Assembly (NCBI GenBank): GCA_963082975.1
Contig: OY720350.1
Coordinates: 2,255,001 to 2,319,000, forward strand
Length of the DNA: 64,000 nt
Source: Labia minor
Lineage: Eukaryota; Arthropoda; Insecta; Dermaptera; Spongiphoridae
Reading direction: 5' to 3'
In this document: piece by piece, positions 1-11,991 of the stretch
Layout: each line of letters starts with the position of its first letter
How positions within the stretch are numbered: the first letter of the stretch is position 1
Translations under genes and position numbers: made by a program
Notes under the pieces: generated by a model
Told to the model about the DNA's origin: nothing
Database searches by the model: none
The model's input: only the letters and a program-made list of their open reading frames with translations

Positions 1-160
1 GAAAATGCTACTTTTTTAAATAGAAATATAAAATTTATGAATTATGTATCATTCTTATTTATTTTTTATTCTAAACACGAATACATTTAAATTTCATCGA
101 TATCTCAATTATTTTCGTTGATTTCATAGAAAAAACGACATTTTTCATTAAAATTTTAGC
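1..160 (+). repeat. Reference monomer, subfamily A
   Basis: This is the first complete unit and is used here to define unit numbering. Positions 1-40 (gaaaatgcta through aaatttatga) and about 121-160 (atttcataga through aaattttagc) are nearly invariant in the window. Variation concentrates at position 46 (g or a, in gtatc or atatc), positions 57-65, positions 77-100 and position 119. The unit contains several short palindromes in a row: atttaaat, aaattt, atcgat and gatatc at about 85-104, and aaaatttt at about 150-157. Stops in every frame prevent a long ORF, so this is non-coding satellite sequence. Confidence 0.95.
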
Positions 161-960
161 GAAAATGCTACTTTTTTAAATAGAAATATAAAATTTATGA
201 ATTATATATCATTCTTATTTATTTCTTATTCTAAACACGAATACATTTAAATTTCATCGATATCTCAATTATTTTCGTTGATTTCATAGAAAAAACGACA
301 TTTTTCATTAAAATTTTAGCGAAAATGCTACTTTTTTAAATAGAAATATAAAATTTATGAATTATGTATCATTCTTATTTATTTTTTATTCTAAACACGA
401 ATACATTCAAATTTCATCGATATCTCAATTATTTTCGTTGATTTCATAGAAAAAACGACATTTTTCATTAAAATTTTAGCGAAAATGCTACTTTTTTAAA
501 TAGAAATATAAAATTTATGAATTATATATCATTCTTAATTATTTTTTATTCTAAACATGAATACATTCAAATTTCATCAATATCTCAATTATTTTCGTTG
601 ATTTCATAGAAAAAACGACATTTTTCATTAAAATTTTAGCGAAAATGCTACTTTTTTAAATAGAAATATAAAATTTATGAATTATATATCATTCTTATTT
701 ATTTCTTATTCTAAACACGAATACATTCAAATTTCATCGATATCTCAATTATTTTCGTTGATTTCATAGAAAAAACGACATTTTTCATTAAAATTTTAGC
801 GAAAATGTTACTTTTTTAAATAGAAATATAAAATTTATGAATTATATATCATTCTTATTTATTTCTTATTCTAAACACGAATACATTCAAATATCATCGA
901 TATCTCAATTATTTTCGTTGATTTCATAGAAAATACGACATTTTTAATTAAAATTTTAGC
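1..960 (+). repeat. Six-monomer cassette alpha, copy 1
   Basis: Six successive monomers carry this ordered set of variants. First is gtatc with acatttaa. Second is atatc with atttctt. Third is gtatc with acattcaa. Fourth has ttaatta, acatga and catcaa. Fifth is atttctt with acattcaa. Sixth has gaaaatgtta, atatcatcga, aaaatacgac and tttttaatta. The same order recurs at 4000-4959, and its last four monomers recur near 11352-11991 and, with one changed base, 16152-16791. This marks it as a unit of segmental amplification rather than independent mutation. Confidence 0.85.
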
Positions 961-3364
961 GAAAATGCTACTTTTTTAAATAGAAATATAAAATTTATGA
1001 ATTATATATCATTCTTATTTATTTTTTATTCTAAACACGAATACATTTAAATTTCATCGATATCTCAATTATTTTCGTTGATTTCATAGAAAAAACGACA
1101 TTTTTCATTAAAATTTTAGCGAAAATGCTACTTTTTTAAATAGAAATATAAAATTTATGAATTATATATCATTCTTATTTAATTTTTATTCTAAACACGA
1201 ATACATTCAAATTTCATCGATATCTCAATTATTTTCGTTGATTTCATAGAAAAAACGACATTTTTCATTAAAATTTTAGCGAAAATGCTACTTTTTTAAA
1301 TAGAAATATAAAATTTATGAATTATATATCATTCTTAATTATTTTTTATTCTAAACATGAATACATTCAAATTTCATCAATATCTCAATTATTTTCGTTG
1401 ATTTCATAGAAAAAACGACATTTTTCATTAAAATTTTAGCGAAAATGCTACTTTTTTAAATAGAAATATAAAATTTATGAATTATATATCATTCTTATTT
1501 ATTTTTTATTCTAAACACGAATACATTTAAATTTCATCGATATCTCAATTATTTTCGTTGATTTCATAGAAAAAACGACATTTTTCATTAAAATTTTAGC
1601 GAAAATGCTACTTTTTTAAATAGAAATATAAAATTTATGAATTATATATCATTCTTATTTATTTTTTTATTCTAAACACGAATACATTTAAATTTCATCG
1701 ATATCTCAATTATTTTCGTTGATTTCATAGAAAAAACGACATTTTTCATTAAAATTTTAGCGAAAATGCTACTTTTTTAAATAGAAATATAAAATTTATG
1801 AATTATGTATCATTCTTATTTATTTTTTATTCTAAACACGAATACATTCAAATTTTCATCGATATCTCAATTATTTTCGTTGATTTCATAGAAAAAACGA
1901 CATTTTTCATTAAAATTTTAGCGAAAATGCTACTTTTTTAAATAGAAATATAAAATTTATGAATTATATATCATTCTTATTTAATTTTTATTCTAAACAC
2001 GAATACATTCAAATTTCATCGATATCTCAATTATTTTCGTTGATTTCATAGAAAAAACGACATTTTTCATTAAAATTTTAGCGAAAATGCTACTTTTTTA
2101 AATAGAAATATAAAATTTATGAATTATGTATCATTCTTATTTATTTTTTATTCTAAACACGAATACATTTAAATTTCATCGATATCTCAATTATTTTCGT
2201 TGATTTCATAGAAAAAACGACATTTTTCATTAAAATTTTAGCGAAAATGCTACTTTTTTAAATAGAAATATAAAATTTATGAATTATATATCATTCTTAT
2301 TTAATTTTTATTCTAAACACGAATACATTCAAATTTCATCGATATCTCAATTATTTTCGTTGATTTCATAGAAAAAAACGACATTTTTCATTAAAATTTT
2401 AGCGAAAATGCTACTTTTTTAAATAGAAATATAAAATTTATGAATTATATATCATTCTTATTTATTTCTTATTCTAAACACGAATACATTTAAATTTCAT
2501 CGATATCTCAATTATTTTCGTTGATTTCATAGAAAAAACGACATTTTTCATTAAAATTTTAGCGAAAATGCTACTTTTTTAAATAGAAATATAAAATTTA
2601 TGAATTATGTATCATTCTTATTTATTTTTTATTCTAAACACGAATACATTTAAATTTCATCGATATCTCAATTATTTTCGTTGATTTCATAGAAAAAACG
2701 ACATTTTTCATTAAAATTTTAGCGAAAATGCTACTTTTTTAAATAGAAATATAAAATTTATGAATTATATATCATTCTTATTTAATTTTTATTCTAAACA
2801 CGAATACATTCAAATTTCATCGATATCTCAATTATTTTCGTTGATTTCATAGAAAAAACGACATTTTTCATTAAAATTTTAGCGAAAATGCTACTTTTTT
2901 AAATAGAAATATAAAATTTATGAATTATATATCATTCTTATTTATTTCTTATTCTAAACACGAATACATTCAAATTTCATCGATATCTCAATTATTTTCG
3001 TTGATTTCATAGAAAAAAACGACATTTTTCATTAAAATTTTAGCGAAAATGCTACTTTTTTAAATAGAAATATAAAATTTATGAATTATATATCATTCTT
3101 ATTTAATTTTTATTCTAAACACGAATACATTCAAATTTCATCAATATCTCAATTATTTTCGTTGATTTCATAGAAAAAACGACATTTTTCATTAAAATTT
3201 TAGCGAAAATGCTACTTTTTTAAATAGAAATATAAAATTTATGAATTATATATCATTCTTATTTATTTTTTATTCTAAACACGAATACATTCAAATTTCA
3301 TCGATATCTCAATTATTTTCGTTGATTTCATAGAAAAAACGACATTTTTCATTAAAATTTTAGC

Positions 3365-3839
3365 GAAAATGCCTACTTTTTTAAATAGAAATATAAAATT
3401 TATGAATTATATATCATTCTTAATTATTTTTTATTCTAAACATGAATACATTCAAATTTCATCAATATCTCAATTATTTTCGTTGATTTCATAGAAAAAA
3501 CATTTTTCATTAAAATTTTAGCGAAAATGCTACTTTTTTAAATAGAAATATAAAATTTATGAATTATATATCATTCTTAATTATTTTTTATTCTAAACAC
3601 GAATACATTCAAATTTCATCAATATCTCAATTATTTTCGTTGATTTCATAGAAAAAACATTTTTCATTAAAATTTTAGCGAAAATGCTACTTTTTTAAAT
3701 AGAAATATAAAATTTATGAATTATATATCATTCTTAATTATTTTTTATTCTAAACACGAATACATTCAAATTTCATCAATATTTCAATTATTTTCGTTGA
3801 TTTCATAGAAAAAACGACATTTTTCATTAAAATTTTAGC
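3365..3839 (+). repeat. Three-monomer group with 3-bp deletions (first copy)
   Basis: The first two monomers here (starts 3365 and 3523) lack three bases of aaaaaacgacat, reading aaaaaacat instead, and are about 157-158 bp long. The third carries atttcaatt in place of atctcaatt. All three have ttaatta at positions 55-61 and catcaa in place of catcga, which removes the ATCGAT palindrome. A two-monomer version (one deletion monomer followed by the atttcaatt monomer) recurs at 6880-7196 and 10716-11031. The shared deletion shows common descent of these segments. Confidence 0.85.
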
Positions 3840-3999
3840 GAAAATGCTACTTTTTTAAATAGAAATATAAAATTTATGAATTATATATCATTCTTATTTA
3901 TTTCTTATTCTAAACACGAATACATTTAAATTTCATCGATATCTCAATTATTTTCGTTGATTTCATAGAAAAAACGACATTTTTCATTAAAATTTTAGC

Positions 4000-4959
4000 G
4001 AAAATGCTACTTTTTTAAATAGAAATATAAAATTTATGAATTATGTATCATTCTTATTTATTTTTTATTCTAAACACGAATACATTTAAATTTCATCGAT
4101 ATCTCAATTATTTTCGTTGATTTCATAGAAAAAACGACATTTTTCATTAAAATTTTAGCGAAAATGCTACTTTTTTAAATAGAAATATAAAATTTATGAA
4201 TTATATATCATTCTTATTTATTTCTTATTCTAAACACGAATACATTTAAATTTCATCGATATCTCAATTATTTTCGTTGATTTCATAGAAAAAACGACAT
4301 TTTTCATTAAAATTTTAGCGAAAATGCTACTTTTTTAAATAGAAATATAAAATTTATGAATTATGTATCATTCTTATTTATTTTTTATTCTAAACACGAA
4401 TACATTCAAATTTCATCGATATCTCAATTATTTTCGTTGATTTCATAGAAAAAACGACATTTTTCATTAAAATTTTAGCGAAAATGCTACTTTTTTAAAT
4501 AGAAATATAAAATTTATGAATTATATATCATTCTTAATTATTTTTTATTCTAAACATGAATACATTCAAATTTCATCAATATCTCAATTATTTTCGTTGA
4601 TTTCATAGAAAAAACGACATTTTTCATTAAAATTTTAGCGAAAATGCTACTTTTTTAAATAGAAATATAAAATTTATGAATTATATATCATTCTTATTTA
4701 TTTCTTATTCTAAACACGAATACATTCAAATTTCATCGATATCTCAATTATTTTCGTTGATTTCATAGAAAAAACGACATTTTTCATTAAAATTTTAGCG
4801 AAAATGTTACTTTTTTAAATAGAAATATAAAATTTATGAATTATATATCATTCTTATTTATTTCTTATTCTAAACACGAATACATTCAAATATCATCGAT
4901 ATCTCAATTATTTTCGTTGATTTCATAGAAAATACGACATTTTTAATTAAAATTTTAGC
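4000..4959 (+). repeat. Six-monomer cassette alpha, copy 2
   Basis: This repeats, in the same order, the six variant monomers found at 1-960, ending with the unit that has gaaaatgtta, atatcatcga, aaaatacgac and tttttaatta. It is followed by a tttaatttttatt-type monomer and then by the hybrid monomer that opens cassette beta at 5120. The 3999-bp offset is 25 monomers with a net loss of 1 bp. Confidence 0.85.
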
Positions 4960-5119
4960 GAAAATGCTACTTTTTTAAATAGAAATATAAAATTTATGAA
5001 TTATATATCATTCTTATTTAATTTTTATTCTAAACACGAATACATTCAAATTTCATCGATATCTCAATTATTTTCGTTGATTTCATAGAAAAAACGACAT
5101 TTTTCATTAAAATTTTAGC

Positions 5120-6079
5120 GAAAATGCTACTTTTTTAAATAGAAATATAAAATTTATGAATTATATATTATTCTTATTTATTTCTTATTCTAAACACGAA
5201 TCAATTGAAGTTTGATCGATATCTCAATTATTTTCGTAGTTTTCATAGAAAAAACGACATTTTTCATTAAAATTTTAGCGAAAATGCGACTTTTTTAAAT
5301 AGAAATATAAAATTTATGAATTATATATCATTCTTATTTATTTTTTATTCTAAACACGAATAAATTCAAATTTCATCAATATCTCAATTATTTTCGTTGA
5401 TTTCATAGAAAAAACGACATTTTTCATTAAAATTTTAGCGAAAATGCTACTTTTTTAAATAGAAATATAAAATTTATGAATTATATATCATTCTTATTTA
5501 TTTTTTATTCTAAACATGAATAAATTCAAATTTCATCAATATCTCAATTATTTTCGTTGATTTCATAGAAAAAACGACATTTTTCATTAAAATTTTAGCG
5601 AAAATGCTAGTTTTTTAAATAGAAATATAAAATTTATGAATTATGTATCATTCTTATTTATTTTTTATTCTAAACACGTATACATTCAAATTTCATCGAT
5701 ATCTCAATTATTTTCGTTGATTTCATAGAAAAAACGACATTTTTCATTAAAATTTTAGCGAAAATGCTACTTTTTTAAATAGAAATATAAAATTTATGAA
5801 TTATGTATCATTCTTATTTATTTTTTATTCTAAACACGAATAAATTCAAATTTCATCAATATCTCAATTATTTTCGTTGATTTCATAGAAAAAACGACAT
5901 TTTTCATTAAAATTTTAGCGAAAATGCTACTTTTTTAAATAGAAATATAAAATTTATGAATTATATATCATTCTTATTTAATTTTTATTCTAAACACGAA
6001 TAAATTCAAGTTTTATAGATATCTCAATTATTTTCGTTGATTTCATAGAAAAAACGACATTTTTCATTAAAATTTTAGC
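5120..6079 (+). repeat. Six-monomer cassette beta, copy 1 (opens with a hybrid monomer)
   Basis: The first monomer carries tcaattgaagtttg at about positions 82-95 and cgtagttttc in place of cgttgatttc, with atatta in place of atatca. It is followed in order by a unit starting gaaaatgcga, a unit with ataaattc, a unit starting gaaaatgcta but with an altered next base (gctag), another ataaattc unit, and a unit with attcaagttttatag. This string of rare variants recurs at 7517, 11992 and 16952, so the six monomers were amplified together. The opening monomer has the subfamily-B palindrome TCAATTGA inside a subfamily-A array. Confidence 0.88.
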
Positions 6080-6879
6080 GAAAATGCTACTTTTTTAAAT
6101 AGAAATATAAAATTTATGAATTATGTATCATTCTTATTTATTTTTTATTCTAAACACGAATACATTCAAATTTCATCGATATCTCAATTATTTTCGTTGA
6201 TTTCATAGAAAATACGACATTTTTAATTAAAATTTTAGCGAAAATGCTACTTTTTTAAATAGAAATATAAAATTTATGAATTATATATCATTCTTATTTA
6301 ATTTTTATTCTAAACACGAATACATTCAAATTTCATCGATATCTCAATTATTTTCGTGGATTTCATAGAAAAAACGACATTTTTCATTAAAATTTTAGCA
6401 AAAATGCTACTTTTTTAAATAGAAATATAAAATTTATGAATTATATATCATTCTTATTTAATTTTTATTCTAAACACGAATACATTCAAATTTCATCAAT
6501 ATCTCAATTATTTTCGTTGATTTCATAGAAAAAACGACATTTTTCATTAAAATTTTAGCGAAAATGCTACTTTTTTAAATAGAAATATAAAATTTATGAA
6601 TTATATATCATTCTTATTTAATTTTTATTCTAAACACGAATACATTCAAATTTCATCAATATCTCAATTATTTTCGTTGATTTCATAGAAAAAACGACAT
6701 TTTTCATTAAAATTTTAGCGAAAATGCTACTTTTTTAAATAGAAATATAAAATTTATGAATTATATATCATTCTTATTTATTTTTTATTCTAAACACGAA
6801 TACATTCAAATTTCATCGATATCTCAATTATTTTCGTTGATTTCATAGAAAAAACGACATTTTTCATTAAAATTTTAGC

Positions 6880-7196
6880 GAAAATGCTACTTTTTTAAAT
6901 AGAAATATAAAATTTATGAATTATATATCATTCTTAATTATTTTTTATTCTAAACATGAATACATTCAAATTTCATCAATATCTCAATTATTTTCGTTGA
7001 TTTCATAGAAAAAACATTTTTCATTAAAATTTTAGCGAAAATGCTACTTTTTTAAATAGAAATATAAAATTTATGAATTATATATCATTCTTAATTATTT
7101 TTTATTCTAAACACGAATACATTCAAATTTCATCAATATTTCAATTATTTTCGTTGATTTCATAGAAAAAACGACATTTTTCATTAAAATTTTAGC
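6880..7196 (+). repeat. Deletion monomer plus atttcaatt monomer (second copy)
   Basis: The monomer starting at 6880 has ttaatta, acatga and catcaa and has lost three bases in its aaaaaacgacat segment. The next monomer (7037) has the atttcaatt change. The pair matches the last two members of the group at 3365-3839 and the pair at 10716-11031. The atttcaatt markers are 3357 bp and 3835 bp apart, close to 21 and 24 monomers. Confidence 0.82.
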
Positions 7197-7516
7197 GAAA
7201 ATGCTACTTTTTTAAATAGAAATATAAAATTTATGAATTATATATCATTCTTATTTAATTTTTATTCTAAACACGAATACATTCAAATTTCATCGATATC
7301 TCAATTATTTTCGTTGATTTCATAGAAAAAACGACATTTTTCATTAAAATTTTAGCGAAAATGCTACTTTTTTAAATAGAAATATAAAATTTATGAATTA
7401 TATATCATTCTTATTTATTTCTTATTCTAAACACGAATACATTTAAATTTCATCGATATCTCAATTATTTTCGTTGATTTCATAGAAAAAACGACATTTT
7501 TCATTAAAATTTTAGC

Positions 7517-9756
7517 GAAAATGCTACTTTTTTAAATAGAAATATAAAATTTATGAATTATATATTATTCTTATTTATTTCTTATTCTAAACACGAATCA
7601 ATTGAAGTTTGATCGATATCTCAATTATTTTCGTAGTTTTCATAGAAAAAACGACATTTTTCATTAAAATTTTAGCGAAAATGCGACTTTTTTAAATAGA
7701 AATATAAAATTTATGAATTATATATCATTCTTATTTATTTTTTATTCTAAACACGAATAAATTCAAATTTCATCAATATCTCAATTATTTTCAATGATTT
7801 CATAGAAAAAACGACATTTTTCATTAAAATTTTAGCGAAAATGCTACTTTTTTAAATAGAAATATAAAATTTATGAATTATATATCATTCTTATTTATTT
7901 TTTATTCTAAACACGAATAAATTCAAATTTCATCAATATCTCAATTATTTTCGTTGATTTCATAGAAAAAACGACATTTTTCATTAAAATTTTAGCGAAA
8001 ATGCTAGTTTTTTAAATAGAAATATAAAATTTATGAATTATGTATCATTCTTATTTATTTTTTATTCTAAACACGAATACATTCAAATTTCATCGATATC
8101 TCAATTATTTTCGTTGATTTCATAGAAAAAACGACATTTTTCATTAAAATTTTAGCGAAAATGCTACTTTTTTAAATAGAAATATAAAATTTATGAATTA
8201 TGTATCATTCTTATTTATTTTTTATTCTAAACACGAATAAATTCAAATTTCATCAATATCTCAATTATTTTCGTTGATTTCATAGAAAAAACGACATTTT
8301 TCATTAAAATTTTAGCGAAAATGCTACTTTTTTAAATAGAAATATAAAATTTATGAATTATATATCATTCTTATTTAATTTTTATTCTAAACACGAATAA
8401 ATTCAAGTTTTATAGATATCTCAATTATTTTCGTTGATTTCATAGAAAAAACGACATTTTTCATTAAAATTTTAGCGAAAATGCTACTTTTTTAAATAGA
8501 AATATAAAATTTATGAATTATATATCATTCTTATTTAATTTTTATTCTAAACACGAATACATTCAAATTTCATCAATATCTCAATTATTTTCGTTGATTT
8601 CATAGAAAAAACGACATTTTTCATTAAAATTTTAGCGAAAATGCTACTTTTTTAAATAGAAATATAAAATTTATGAATTATATATCATTCTTATTTATTT
8701 CTTATTCTAAACACGAATACATTCAAATTTCATCGATATCTCAATTATTTTCGTTGATTTCATAGAAAAAACGACATTTTTCATTAAAATTTTAGCGAAA
8801 ATGCTACTTTTTTAAATAGAAATATAAAATTTATGAATTATATATCATTCTTATTTATTTCTTATTCTAAACACGAATACATTTAAATTTCATCGATATC
8901 TCAATTATTTTCGTTGATTTCATAGAAAAAACGACATTTTTCATTAAAATTTTAGCGAAAATGCTACTTTTTTAAATAGAAATATAAAATTTATGAATTA
9001 TGTATCATTCTTATTTATTTTTTATTCTAAACACGAATACATTTAAATTTCATCGATATCTCAATTATTTTCGTTGATTTCATAGAAAAAACGACATTTT
9101 TCATTAAAATTTTAGCGAAAATGCTACTTTTTTAAATAGAAATATAAAATTTATGAATTATATATCATTCTTATTTATTTTTTATTCTAAACACGAATAC
9201 ATTCAAATTTCATCGATATCTCAATTATTTTCGTTGATTTCATAGAAAAAACGACATTTTTCATTAAAATTTTAGCGAAAATGCTACTTTTTTAAATAGA
9301 AATATAAAATTTATGAATTATATATCATTCTTATTTAATTTTTATTCTAAACACGAATACATTCAAATTTCATCGATATCTCAATTATTTTCGTTGATTT
9401 CATAGAAAAAACGACATTTTTCATTAAAATTTTAGCGAAAATGCTACTTTTTTAAATAGAAATATAAAATTTATGAATTATATATCATTCTTATTTATTT
9501 CTTATTCTAAACACGAATACATTCAAATTTCATCGATATCTCAATTATTTTCGTTGATTTCATAGAAAAAACGACATTTATCATTAAAATTTTAGCGAAA
9601 ATGCTACTTTTTTAAATAGAAATATAAAATTTATGAATTATATATCATTCTTATTTATTTCTTATTCTAAACACGAATAGATTTAAATTTCATCGATATC
9701 TCAATTATTTTCGTTGATTTCATAGAAAAAACGACATTTTTCATTAAAATTTTAGC
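7517..9756 (+). repeat. Fourteen-monomer segment, copy 1 (contains cassette beta copy 2)
   Basis: This segment starts with the hybrid tcaattgaagtttg monomer, continues through the rest of cassette beta (to 8476), and ends with two rare markers, atttatcatt near 9576 and aatagattta near 9676. All of these markers reappear in the same order 4475 bp downstream at 11992-14231. The monomers immediately before and after differ between the two places, so the boundaries are fairly sharp. In this cassette beta the second monomer has caatg in place of cgttg. Confidence 0.88.
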
Positions 9757-10715
9757 GAAAATGCTACTTTTTTAAATAGAAATATAAAATTTATGAATTA
9801 TGTATCATTCTTATTTATTTTTTATTCTAAACACGAATACATTCAAATTTCATCGATATCTCAATTATTTTCGTTGATTTCATAGAAAAAACGACATTTT
9901 TCATTAAAATTTTAGCGAAAATGCTACTTTTTTAAATAGAAATATAAAATTTATGAATTATATATCATTCTTATTTAATTTTTATTCTAAACACGAATAC
10001 ATTCAAATTTCATCGATATCTCAATTATTTTCGTTGATTTCATAGAAAAACGACATTTTTCATTAAAATTTTAGCGAAAATGCTACTTTTTTAAATAGAA
10101 ATATAAAATTTATGAATTATATATCATTCTTATTTATTTCTTATTCTAAACACGAATACATTCAAATTTCATCGATATCTCAATTATTTTCGTTGATTTC
10201 ATAGAAAAAACGACATTTTTCATTAAAATTTTAGCGAAAATGCTACTTTTTTAAATAGAAATATAAAATTTATGAATTATATATCATTCTTATTTATTTC
10301 TTATTCTAAACACGAATACATTTAAATTTCATCGATATCTCAATTATTTTCGTTGATTTCATAGAAAAAACGACATTTTTCATTAAAATTTTAGCGAAAA
10401 TGCTACTTTTTTAAATAGAAATATAAAATTTATGAATTATGTATCATTCTTATTTATTTTTTATTCTAAACACGAATACATTTAAATTTCATCGATATCT
10501 CAATTATTTTCGTTGATTTCATAGAAAAAACGACATTTTTCATTAAAATTTTAGCGAAAATGCTACTTTTTTAAATAGAAATATAAAATTTATGAATTAT
10601 ATATCATTCTTATTTAATTTTTATTCTAAACACGAATACATTCAAATTTCATCGATATCTCAATTATTTTCGTTGATTTCATAGAAAAAACGACATTTTT
10701 CATTAAAATTTTAGC

Positions 10716-11031
10716 GAAATGCTACTTTTTTAAATAGAAATATAAAATTTATGAATTATATATCATTCTTAATTATTTTTTATTCTAAACATGAATACAT
10801 TCAAATTTCATCAATATCTCAATTATTTTCGTTGATTTCATAGAAAAAACATTTTTCATTAAAATTTTAGCGAAAATGCTACTTTTTTAAATAGAAATAT
10901 AAAATTTATGAATTATATATCATTCTTAATTATTTTTTATTCTAAACACGAATACATTCAAATTTCATCAATATTTCAATTATTTTCGTTGATTTCATAG
11001 AAAAAACGACATTTTTCATTAAAATTTTAGC
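10716..11031 (+). repeat. Deletion monomer plus atttcaatt monomer (third copy)
   Basis: The first monomer begins gaaatgcta (one base short of gaaaatgcta) and lacks three bases in aaaaaacgacat, making it 156 bp, the shortest unit I found. The second carries atttcaatt at about 10973. From the end of this pair to the N gap the array keeps exact 160-bp spacing for 42 monomers. Confidence 0.82.
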
Positions 11032-11991
11032 GAAAATGCTACTTTTTTAAATAGAAATATAAAATTTATGAATTATATATCATTCTTATTTAATTTTTAT
11101 TCTAAACACGAATACATTCAAATTTCATCGATATCTCAATTATTTTCGTTGATTTCATAGAAAAAACGACATTTTTCATTAAAATTTTAGCGAAAATGCT
11201 ACTTTTTTAAATAGAAATATAAAATTTATGAATTATATATCATTCTTATTTATTTCTTATTCTAAACACGAATACATTTAAATTTCATCGATATCTCAAT
11301 TATTTTCGTTGATTTCATAGAAAAAACGACATTTTTCATTAAAATTTTAGCGAAAATGCTACTTTTTTAAATAGAAATATAAAATTTATGAATTATGTAT
11401 CATTCTTATTTATTTTTTATTCTAAACACGAATACATTCAAATTTCATCGATATCTCAATTATTTTCGTTGATTTCATAGAAAAAACGACATTTTTCATT
11501 AAAATTTTAGCGAAAATGCTACTTTTTTAAATAGAAATATAAAATTTATGAATTATATATCATTCTTAATTATTTTTTATTCTAAACATGAATACATTCA
11601 AATTTCATCAATATCTCAATTATTTTCGTTGATTTCATAGAAAAAACGACATTTTTCATTAAAATTTTAGCGAAAATGCTACTTTTTTAAATAGAAATAT
11701 AAAATTTATGAATTATATATCATTCTTATTTATTTCTTATTCTAAACACGAATACATTCAAATTTCATCGATATCTCAATTATTTTCGTTGATTTCATAG
11801 AAAAAACGACATTTTTCATTAAAATTTTAGCGAAAATGTTACTTTTTTAAATAGAAATATAAAATTTATGAATTATATATCATTCTTATTTATTTCTTAT
11901 TCTAAACACGAATACATTCAAATATCATCGATATCTCAATTATTTTCGTTGATTTCATAGAAAAAACGACATTTTTCATTAAAATTTTAGC

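Noticed and set aside
151-170. Hairpin with tagc and gcta arms around gaaaat as a terminator or RNA structure
   Set aside because: The arms are only four base pairs, the sequence recurs at every unit boundary, and no transcribed gene precedes it.
1660-1680. Single-base length changes in T and A runs (for example near 1667, 2375, 3017, 18121, 42121) as biological signals
   Set aside because: They lie in homopolymers, where consensus sequencing errors are common. I used them only to keep the unit register.
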